The translations under genes and the position numbers were made by a program. Under the pieces are notes generated by a model. It worked only from the letters and a program-made list of their open reading frames with translations, was not told where the DNA came from and did not search any database. This document shows positions 31,746 through 42,459 of a stretch of 64,000 nucleotides of DNA, piece after piece. The DNA is from Sacculina carcini (Eukaryota; Arthropoda; Thecostraca; Sacculinidae): the NCBI GenBank assembly GCA_916048095.2, contig OU696596.1, forward strand, positions 5,583,195 to 5,647,194, given 5' to 3'. Positions within the stretch are counted from its first letter, which is position 1; each line of letters starts with the position of its first letter.

Positions 31746-32511
31746 GATTATTTCCCCTCAGTCCGCCTTAGTAATTTTTACATCCGCCCGTCGTGCTGAA
31801 TAATTCAGAACTCGAACACGATCCGTTCTGGATCTTGAAGTCAAATCCATTGGTGTTGTGTATGGATGAATTCTACAGGAGACGTTCTATTGTCTATAGT
31901 TGCTGCCCGCGGAGCATTTTTATTTAAAAAAAAACTTTTTTCAAATGAACCATTTGAAAAAATGAACTAAAAACACTTTTTTTAAACCCAACCGTCGTGC
32001 GGAACAATTCTTGCAATAAAATTCATATAAAATTCATATAATATAATGAATACAAATTGAAAAGCAAAAATGTAACCTTAAATATCTTAACCAATATAAA
32101 AATCAAAATGTGAATATTTTTGTATTTATTTTGACAAATATTATCCCTCAACCCGCCTGATATATAAATCTGCCCGTCGTGTGGTATAATTCAGAACACA
32201 AACACGAAACAAACAATGAAAGATGATGAAATATTTTCATCAGAATGTTTCCAAACTATATTTATTACTTAACATCATTCCCCAACATCATTTGCTTAAG
32301 TACTATTTTACTTTTTACTTTCTAGCATTAAAACCTGCCCGTTGTGCGGAGGAATTCATAAAATGGAATTAATATTCATAAAAATTCATATTCATAAAAA
32401 ATATTCCAAATTAAAAAAGAAAATGAAAACTCATAAGTGTCTTACTCAATAGAAAAGTCCAAGTGTGAATATTTATATTTTTATTTTCAAATAATATTTT
32501 CCCTCAACCCG

Positions 32512-32513
<2 letters not shown>
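31746..32513 (+). repeat. Modular repeat, left arm of the large inverted repeat
   Basis: A/B units start with CCCCTCAGTCCGCC and TTTACATCCGCCCGTCGTGC, pass through CTGCCCGCGGAGCATTTT and AAACCCAACCGTCGTGCGG, and reach TTCTAGCATTAAAACCTGCC. The mirror copy is 47246-46691 continued at 42130-42000. A third, direct copy is at 20.2-20.9 kb. Confidence 0.85.

Positions 32514-32590
<77 letters not shown>
32514..32590. repeat. (TA)n microsatellite, ~77 bp
   Basis: A pure AT run joins the arm sequence (CCTCAACCCGCC) to ACTAGCATTAAAACCC and marks a copy boundary. Confidence 0.95.
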
Positions 32591-32592
<2 letters not shown>

Positions 32593-35500
32593 TAGCATTA
32601 AAACCCGCCCGTTGTGCGGAAGAATTCATAAAAATATTGCAAATTAAAAATAAATAAGGCAAACTCATAAAAACCTTAATCAATTAAAAAGTCTAAATTT
32701 CATTATTTTTAATTTACATTTTGACAAAATATTTTCACTCAGCCCGCCTCATATTTAAACCCGGCCGACGTGCGGAATAATTCAGAACTCGAACACCATC
32801 CGTTCTGGTTCTTGAAGTCAAATCCATTAGTTTTGTATATGAATTCATTCTACACGGTGAAATTGAACGTTTTATTGCTGCCCGCGGGACATTTTTATTT
32901 CATAAAAATGAGCCATCGCTTCGTTTGCGTTTGAAGCCCCTGATCATTGAACCAGCGAACCATGAACCAGCGCAATTATGTCACCTCATATTCAAGCATA
33001 CATACACAGACAGACAGATAATTTCTTCTTTATGTATATATATAGCATTAAAACCGCATTAAAACCCGCCCGTTGTGCGGAACAATTCATAAAAATATTG
33101 CAAATTAAAAATAAATAAGGCAAACTCATGAAGACCTTAATCAATTAAAAAGTCTAAATTTCATTATTTTTAATTTTATTTTGACAAAATATTTTCACTC
33201 AACCCGCCTCATATTTAAACCCGCCCGACGTGAGGAAAAATTCAGAACTCGAACACCATCCGTTCTGGTTCTTGAAGTCAAATCCATTAGTTTTGTATAT
33301 GACTCCATTCTATACGGTGAAATTGAACGTTTTATTGCTGCCCGCGGGACATTTTTATTTCATAAAAATGAGCCATCGCTTCGTTTGCGTTTGAAGCCCC
33401 TGATAATTGAACCAGCGAACCATGAGCCAGCGCAATTATGTCACCTCATATTCAAGCACACATACACAGACAGACAGATAATTTCTTCTTTATGTATATA
33501 TATAGCATTAAAACCCGCCCGTTGTGCGGAGCAATTCATAACATGAAATTCATATTCAATTCATAAAAAATATGGAAAAATAAAAATGAATTAGGGTACA
33601 CTCATAAAAATATTAATCAATTGAAAATTATAAGTTTAATTATTTTTATTTCGACACAATATTTCCCCTCAGTCCGCCTGAGTCATTTTTAAACCCGCCC
33701 GTCGTGCTGAATAATTCAGAACTCGAACACGATCCGTTCTGCATCTTGAAGTCAAATCCATTGGTTTTGTGTATGGATTAATTCTACAGGGTAAATTGAA
33801 CGTTCTATTGTCTATAGTTGCTGCCCGCGGAACATTTTTATTTAAAAAAAAGAAAAACCTTTTTTTAAATGAACCATTTGAAAAAATGATCTGAAAACAC
33901 TTTTTTAAACCCACCCGTCGTGCGGAACAATTCATACAATAAAATTCATATCAAATCCATAAAATATAATGAATACAAATTGAAAAGCAAAAAATGTAAC
34001 CTATAAATATCTTAACCAATAGAAAAGTCTAAATGTGAATATTTTTGTTCATATTTTGACAAATATTATCCCTCAACCCGCCTGATATATAAATCTGCCC
34101 GTCGTGTGGTATAATTCAGAACACAAACACGAAACAAACAATGAAAGATGATGAAATCTTTTCATCAGACTGTTTCCAAACTATATTTATTACTTAACAT
34201 CATTCCCCAATATCATTTGCTTAAGTACTATTTCACTTTTACCGCTATAATATTTATTGTTAAAATTTATATATTTTCCGCTATCATTAAAACCCAATAT
34301 AACCTGAGTCAAACCTACCCAACCCAACCCAACCATTCAATCTTGACCGCTCTCAGCCTAGTCTGAGGTGATTTAACTTATTAGTTTGTGATCACAAAAT
34401 ATACTGATGCGATCATAATTTGTAATCAGAAGACTGAGATTATCTACCCCAGGGGTCCCAAACACGCGGCCCACCAATACTTTTCTCTCAACCCGCCAAT
34501 ATAGTATCGGGACCAAACTGTAAGGTAGCTAAATTCACATTTGTTGCATAATGCGATATAATTTTACACCATTATCATATTATGTCATAATTCCCGGTTA
34601 ATGCTTCCACTAATGCATCATATTCATACAGTTGTTATTTTTTGGATTACATCGATAATGCAGCCCTTGATATTACAGCCGATATTATATTATGCAATCT
34701 ATATTCTGCTACGTATTATTCCTAATACATATATCATCAGATCGCAAAATATATTTAAAGGTTCACATCATTCTCCAAAATCATTTGCTTAAGAGCTATT
34801 CTACTTTTATCGCTAGAATATTTACTGCTAGCAAAATATCATATACCTCGCTATCATTTAAACCCACTCTTTATAGATACATTTAATTCGCCCGTCGTGC
34901 GGAACAGTTCATAAAATATAATTAATATTCAATTCATAAAAAAATTAGTGCAAATTGAAAAAGAAAAACAAACCCACAGGAAAGTTATAGCTAATCTAAA
35001 AGTCTAAATGTGAAATTTATGTTTCAATTTAGAAAACATGTTTTTCCACAACACTATCAAAACAATGCAACCTTCTGTCATCTCTATAATTCCAGGTTAA
35101 TGCTTCCGCTAAAACAGCATAAGTTGGCATTACATGATATTGCAACCCATATCCTTATGCAACTTATGCTTATGCAACTTGAAATTAAACCAATTAAATT
35201 ACACAGTTAAATTCAGTAGTTTACTTTGTTCCCAATAGCATTTTACCCGCCCGTCGTGCGGAACGTTATTGAGGACAATAAAGCCTTTATATTCAGTAGA
35301 GTGTAGCATTAATTAAACTGTACGCAATAAAACCACACCATCCATGCTTGGAGATAATATGATGCATTCTTAATTGTGATTGGGCTTCAGTGAAATTTAA
35401 TCGGTGTATATTCCTGTGTAATCGCAAGTGCGCATAATAGCTGTCCAATTGGCAATATGTCCTTTTGACTTTACACCGCCGTAACTTCCTTCAGATACCC

Positions 35501-36378
35501 TTTGGAAAATTACAAATTATACCGTATTGTAGAAGAAAAGATTTCTAGAACGATGGTATAATTTATTTTTATGTGTAACAAATAGTTACTGAGAAATAGT
35601 AGAAAAATGAATTAATTTTAGTCGCCCGGTGTTCAAGTGAAATTTTGGATGTATTTGAGAATTTTGCCAATTTTACACGTTTTTTGTATCATTTGTGGGT
35701 ATAAATTATAACTTTTCTTGTAGAACACAAAATTATCTACACAATAGTATAATTTTTATAGCTGTACCATTGCTGGTTTATGAGGAATAGATAGGGGAAT
35801 ATTTACCAAAACATTCACGGTTTCCAGTGCTAATTTTGCATTTTTGACTTTGTCATTTTGACTTCACACCGCCGTAACTTTTTTTTAATACACTGTGGAA
35901 AATTAAAAATTATACCGTGTTGTAGCAAACAAAATTCCCAGCATGATGGTATTATTTATTTAGATTTGTGATAATTAGTTTTTGGGACATAGAGAAAAAA
36001 GTATAGAAAATCGGACGCGTGGAGTATAAATATAATTTTGAATATAGATTGAAATTTTGTCATGTTTACATCTTTTATGTTCTATTTTCGGATATGAATT
36101 ATATCCTATCTTGTAGAACAGAAAATTCTCTACACAGTGGTATAATCTGTTTGGCTGTACCATTTCTGGTTTATGAGGAGTAGATGGCAGAGCATTGACC
36201 ACAATTTTCGCATTTTTCAGGGTTCATTTTGTCTTTTCACCGCTATAACTTTTTTTGATTTCATTTTTGAAATTTAAAATTTAATCTAAAGTGTAGACAA
36301 GAAAATTTCCAACGTGATGGTATAAATTGTTAGCGGGTAGGCTGAGTGGTGGCCGAATAATAGCTGATAGAAAATGTT
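32591..36378 (+). repeat. Direct duplicate of the 13.66-18.18 kb block
   Basis: Unit by unit it repeats 13663-18179: the two tandem 450-bp units, the GCATTAAAACCGCATTAAAA join, the spacer with CCCCAGGGGTCCCAAACACG, the C motif (35247) and the palindromic modules, ending GATAGAAAATG. It has only one copy of the TGTAATCGCAAGTGCGC block where the first has three, accounting for most of the length difference. Confidence 0.9.
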
Positions 36379-37430
36379 GAATAAATGTCAATGAATGTTG
36401 ATATTTTAATTTTAATTTTGACAAAATAGTATTCCCCAACCCGCCTCATATTTTAGCCTACCCTTCGTGCGGGATAATTCAGAACACAAACACTTAACAA
36501 ACAATGAAAATTCTAGCATATAAACCCGCCCGTCGTGCGGAACAATTCATACTTTGAAATGTGTGTATAATTCATAAGAGAAAAAGAATATGAATTAAAA
36601 AAAGTAAACCAATAAAAAAGTCTAAATTTCTATATTTTTATATTTATTTTGGCAAAATAGTTGTGCTAAACCGCTTCATATTTAAACCTGCCCGTCGTGC
36701 TTAATACACAATGAAAAATGACTAAGCTTTTTCATCATAATGTTTCCAAAATATATTTATAAATTAACATCATCTAGCACTGAAACCCTCCCGTTTCGCG
36801 GAACAATTAATCAAGTAAAATAAATATTGTTTTCAAAAAATATAACGAGTACAAATTTATAAAGAAAAAAGTAAAAAAATAAAAAGTCTAAATAAAAATG
36901 TGTTTATTTTAGCTTTGGCAAAATACTTTCCCTCGAACAGCCTCGTATTTAGACCCGCCCGTCGTGCGGAACGATTAATAAAATATAATGAATCAAAAAG
37001 CAAAAAGCTTATCCAATATAAAAATATAAATTTGTAAATTCTTGTTTTAATTAAGAATGCATCATATTAGCTCCAAGCATGGATGGTGTGAATAGAAGGG
37101 CTTTATTGTCCGAAATATGTATACGATTTGAACATAAAAACAACCCTCAAAGCGAAGTTTATGTCTGTCTGAGCTTATTGTTATTGTATCTATGCTTGAA
37201 TATGAGGTGACATAATTGCGCGGGCTCAATGGTATAAATCAGGGGTTTCAAACCCAAACGAAGCGATTGATCATTTTTATGAAATATATATGTCCCGGGG
37301 GCATCAACTATCGACAATATAAAGTTGAATTTCACAGAGTATAATGAGCTCATATACAAAACGCACGGACTTGACTTCAAGATCCAATATTACTCATAAA
37401 ATGTTAAATAAATAATGCATAGTTAACCCG
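36379..37430. repeat. A/B array and distal segment, inner left arm
   Basis: Sites include B at ~36460 (CCTACCCTTCGTGCGGGATAA), A at ~36526, B at ~36690 and A at ~36955. From 37060 the orientation flips (AAGAATGCATCATATTAGCT, then a minus-strand distal segment to ~37400). 36440-37230 is mirrored at 40140-39365. Confidence 0.8.
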
Positions 37431-38060
37431 TATTATGCAATAAATATGAATATAACCGACTTACAGTTTGGTGTCTATACTATATTAGCGGGTTGTGAGA
37501 AAATTATTGATGGATATATCGAACTATGATTGATCATTTTCTCGCAGCCAGCCAATATAATGTAGAAACAAAACGTGAAGACAGATATATTTACATTTAT
37601 TGCATAATGCGCGCTTCGCTTCTAGCCATCGAGCCGGTCGTACTCACTAAAATTGTGCAAGAGTCCCACAAAGGGCGCGCGAGAGGCAGCGTACCACGCG
37701 AGTGTTTGGGGCCTGCACCCGGACGTATCTGCTGCTCCCGCGCGCGACACAAACACCACAGGAGAGGGCGGACCCATGGCGGGGAGCACGAAATAGCGCG
37801 CAAGGAAAAGAACGTGGTGGCCCCGTGCTGTGCAACACCAGCGTAAACCAACACCTACTGACCGCATAGATGGAGATGTTCCGGCGATCACAAATTTAAT
37901 TTCATTTCATATTTATTGACCACAGCAACACCAAATGTTCCAACAAAGGACAACATCGCCCACTAAGCAAAAATACGTATACAAATATACAAATACCACA
38001 AGGAGACAATATCATCTTGAACACTATAACAAAATACCCATGTGATCAACACAATCATTC
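37431..38060. other. Inverted-repeat spacer with an unassigned GC-rich segment
   Basis: 37431-37600 contains decayed repeat-family spacer (CTCGCAGCC...CCAATATAATGTAGAAAC, compare 24.88 kb). 37610-37890 is markedly GC-rich (GGGCGCGCGAGAGGCAGCG, CGCGCGCGAC). Several overlapping short frames exist on both strands, none with a motif I recognise. It is compositionally foreign to its surroundings. Confidence 0.4.
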
Positions 38061-38149
38061 TACACCCATACACACACATGTGTACACACGCACACACACA
38101 CACACACACATGTGTACCCACGCACACACACACGCACTTGCACACAGAC
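38061..38149. repeat. CA/TG-rich microsatellite
   Basis: Interrupted CACACA with ACATGTGTAC palindromic interruptions. Confidence 0.9.
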
Positions 38150-38304
38150 CACCGGCGTGATGGGGCGCCCTTGGACGACTTCTTAAAGCTCCTGGGCGGA
38201 AGAATTAGTGGGAGCGTTCAGGGGAGCCGCGAGAGACGGCCTGGCTTTTGGCAGCGAATAAGCCTGGCCGTCATTCGTGGCAACGCCGCCTCCATTTCAT
38301 TGTA
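38150..38304 (+). pseudogene. Possible retroelement C-terminal scrap
   Basis: The frame reads DGAPLDDFLKLLGG and then PGFWQRISLAVIRGNAASI before a stop. The F-x-QRISxAxxRGNAAS wording recalls C-terminal regions of retroelement polyproteins in invertebrates, but I cannot name the family. GC-richer than its surroundings. Confidence 0.3.
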
Positions 38305-39195
38305 GTGTTGTTAATATGTGTTACGCGTTTGTAACTATAATTTTTTGTGTGTCAAAAAAACTTGCACACACACAAACACACACACACGTACACCTAGTGA
38401 GCTAAATGAAGCGAGTGTGAATAACACATATATGAGCACATACAATACACACTGTTAGTTATACTAAATGCGACACTCACACTCACACACACGCTCTCTC
38501 GCTCACAATACACACTAACATATCAGTTACTCGTTCATCGAAAACATTTTCCGTGTTGAGTCCAGTATGTAGATGATTGAAAAATATATGCTAGCCATTT
38601 ATATTTGCTGAATTGTTTTTATGCTTTTTAAAGTGTAAGTGAATAATTTAACAAATATCTGTCGTTTTGGCGCTCGTTGAAAGTGCGTTTTGATCCAGTG
38701 CTCAACTGTCCGGTTAAACGAAAATGTTTGAAAACCACTGATATAGCCGATTCCTTTGGATGTCTGACACAAATTGATATAACGGGTTTCTTGGTGAATA
38801 GTTGGCATGCTTGATGGTAGGCATATACTGGATGAGGCGGATGTTGCACAACAATTTCCCGGATGTGACCAAATGAGCTTCGTTAAACTGGATTCCTAGG
38901 TAAAAATAGACTCGGCACCAACTGGTAGTATCCTGCAGTTGTAAGCGTGTGCGTGCGTGTCAAATTTTGTCGATGAGAAACACTGCAAACCAGCACAGGA
39001 TGTGATATTTGTCGTTTTCATGATAAAATCATGGGAAATACAAGTATCAGGGGAAATGTGAACCGATAAACCAAGGTGGACATTGTGTATATTCCAGTAC
39101 ATGCTACTTTGTAAAATAAAAACTAATTATCCTCCGAATCAGACCAGAAACCGTTATGCGGTGCAGCCCAATTTCGTGTTGTGCATGCTGTATAT
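38305..39195. other. AC-rich then AT-rich DNA without genes
   Basis: CA-rich tracts lie at 38365-38390 and 38475-38520. The remainder has short frames without motifs. Confidence 0.4.
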
Positions 39196-39361
39196 CCAGT
39201 TTTGTGCTTATGAGCTATGAGACCCCTGGTGTAGATAACACAGGTTCATTGAGAGTTTTGCCGTGCATCAGTGCAGGAGTGGTAGCGCTCATAGCCAATG
39301 TCAACAGTCGCCTGTGATGACCTGAGGGGATCATACATTCAGCTCATAAGCACAAAACTGG
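39196..39361. repeat. 166-bp segment bounded by a perfect 21-bp inverted repeat
   Basis: 39196-39216 (starts CCAGTTTTGTGCTTATG) is the exact reverse complement of 39341-39361. A hAT-like end lies just inside the left arm (GACCCCTGGTGTAGATAAC, minus strand GTTATCTACACCAGGGGTC). I see no clear target duplication outside. It could be a foldback or MITE-like element. Confidence 0.6.
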
Positions 39362-39364
39362 TGT

Positions 39365-42130
39365 GCTCATGAGCCGGCGCAATTATGTCACCTCATATTC
39401 AAGCATAGATACAATAACAATAAGCTCAGACAGACACAAACTTCGCTTTTAGGGCTGTTTTTATGTTCAAATCGTACACATATTTCGGACAATAAAGCCC
39501 TTCTATTCACACCATCCATGCTTGGAGCTAATATGATGCATTCTTAATGAAAACAAGCATTTACAAATTTATGTTTTTCTATTGGATAAGCTTTTTGCTT
39601 TTTGATTAATTATATTTTATTAATAGTTCCGCACTACGGGCGGGTTTAAATACGAGGTTTTTCGAAGAAAAATATTTTGCCAAAGCTAAAATAACACATT
39701 TATATTTAGACTTTTTATTTATTTACTTTTTTCTTTTTAAATTTGTACTCATTTTATTTTATGAATCCAATATTTATTTTACTTGATTATTTGTTCCGCT
39801 AAACGGGAGGGCTTCAGTGCTAGATGATGTTAATTTATAAATATATTTTGGAAACATTATGATGAAAAAGTATAGTCATTTTTCATTGTGTATTAAGCAC
39901 GACGGGCAGGTTTAAATATGAGGCGGTTTAGCACAACTATTTTGCCAAAATAAATATAAAAATATAGAAATTTAGACTTTTTTATTGGTATACTTTTTTT
40001 AATTCATATCCCTTTCCTCTCTTTCTCATATACACAAATTTAAAAGTATGAATTGTTCCGCACGACGAGCGGGTTTATATGCTAGAATTTTCATTTTTTG
40101 TTACGTGTTTGTATTCTGAATTATTCCGCACGAAGGGTAGGCTTAAATAAAAGCACATATTATCAATCTGACAGCTATTATGCGCACTTGCGATTACACA
40201 GGAATATTTCACCGATTAAATTTCACTGAAGCCCAATCACAATTAGGAATGCATCATATTAGCTCCAAGCATGGATGGTGTGGTTTTATTGGGTACAGCT
40301 TAATTAATTAATCATACTGAATAGAAAAGCTTTATTGTCCTCAATATTTACACATGAATTGTTTCGCCCGACGGGCGGGTAAAATACTACTGGGAACAAA
40401 GTTAACTACTGAATTTTACTGTATAATTTGATTGGTTTAATTTAACGTTGCATAAGCTCAAGTTGCATAAGGATATGGGTTGTAATATCATGCAATGTCA
40501 ACTATATGAATATGCTGTTTTAGTGGACGCATAAATCTGGAATTATAGAGATGACAGAAGGTTTCATTGTTTTGATAGTGTTACACTTCTGAATTACTAC
40601 ACACGAAGGATGGGTGTGAACTTGAGCAATGTTGAGGAAAAAACTTCGTCAATAATTATAACAAGAATTTACAAATTTATATTTTTATATTGGATAAGCT
40701 TTTTGCGTTTTGATTCATTATATTCTATTTATAGTTCCGCACGACGGGCGGGTTTGAATACGAGACAGTTCGAGGGAAAATATTTTGCCACATCTAAAAT
40801 AAAAACATTCACAGTTAGACTTTTCTGTTGGTTAAGACTTTTTATGGGCTTACTTTTTCTTTTTTAATTTCTAATCATTTTTTATTAATTCAATATTCAT
40901 TTAACTTTATTTATTGTTCTGCACAAAGGGCGGGTTTTAATGCTAGATGGTGATGTTGAGTTATAAATATATTTTGAAAACATTATAATAAAAATATTAG
41001 TCATTGTTCTGAGTTCTGAATTATTCAGCACGACGGGCAGGTTTAAGTGGGATTTTTTTTGGGTTTACTCTTTTCTTTATTAATTCATAATTATTTTCTC
41101 TTATGAATTAAATACAAATTTAATAGTATGAACTGTTTCGCACGACGGGCGGGTTTACCTGCTAGAATTTTCATTGTTTTGTACGTGTTAGTGTTCTGAA
41201 TTATTCCGCACGACGGGTAGGTTTAAATATGAGGTGGATTAAGGGATAATATTTTGTCAAATTTATAATTAAAATATTCACATTTAGAGTTTTTATTGGT
41301 GAACGTAATTACAGGTTAAATTTTTTGCTTTTTAATTTTTATACAGTTTATTCTATGGATTGAATATGCATTTTATTTTATGAATTGTTGAGCACGACGG
41401 GCGGGTTTCAATATGAGGCGGGGTAAAGGAAAATAGGTTGTCAAAATAAAAATAAAGATAATTAAATTAAGACTTTTCAATTGAGTACATCTGTTTTCGT
41501 TTTTAATTTGCAATATGTTTATGAATTAAATATGAATTTCATTTTATGAATTGCTCCGCACAACTGGCGGGTTTCAATGCTAGACGGTGATGTTAAGTTA
41601 TAAAAATATTTTGGAAACATTATGAAGAAAAAGTGAAGTCATTTTTCATTGTTTCGTGTCTGAGTTCTGAACTATTCAGCACGACGGGCATGTATAAATA
41701 TGAGGCGGTTTAGACAAACTATTTTGTGAAAATAAATATGAAAATATAAAAATTTAGACTTTTTATGGGTTTACTCCACTGTTTTTTAATTCATTTTCCT
41801 TTTCTCTTATGAATTGAATACAAATTTAATAGTATGAACTGTTTCGCACGACGGGCGGGTTTACATGCTAGAACTTTCATTGTTTGTTACGTGTTTGTGT
41901 TCTGAATTATTCCGCACAATGGGTGGGTTTATATATGAGGCGGGTTGAGGGAAAATATTATTTGAAAATAAAAATATAAATATTCACACTTGGACTTTTC
42001 TATTGAGTAAGACACTTATGAGTTTTCATTTTCTTTTTTAATTTGGAATATTTTTTATGAATATGAATTTTTATGAATATTAATTCCATTTTATGAATTC
42101 CTCCGCACAACGGGCGGGTTTTAATGCTAG
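39365..42130 (-). repeat. A/B array, minus orientation (right arm)
   Basis: Read on the minus strand: A/B sites throughout, ending at the C segment (near 40.36 kb) and the distal segment (39.37 kb). 42130-40150 mirrors 20.74-22.93 kb; 40140-39365 mirrors 36.44-37.23 kb. The array is interrupted at 42130 by a LINE and resumes at 46.69 kb. Confidence 0.85.
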
Positions 42131-42459
42131 AACAACAACAACAACAACATGTATTTGTTATAGCGCACCGAAGGGCTCGGGCGCGACACGATTATAACAG
42201 TTGGGAACACGGAATACAAATAACAGGACAGATGCAAAAGAAGTGAACTACAAATATGCAATAAATGACAATAAATATAGAGACAAAATATGGGCAAAAC
42301 ATACAAAGCAGACGGACATGACGGACAAGACAACACGACTGAAACATAATGACAACACAACACAGCAAACACAACTCGGGAGAATATAGTCATAGCGTAG
42401 ATATAGTAAGCATGCAAATGAGAGAAGGAATACGAGTAAGAACATGCTAAAGTAACATG

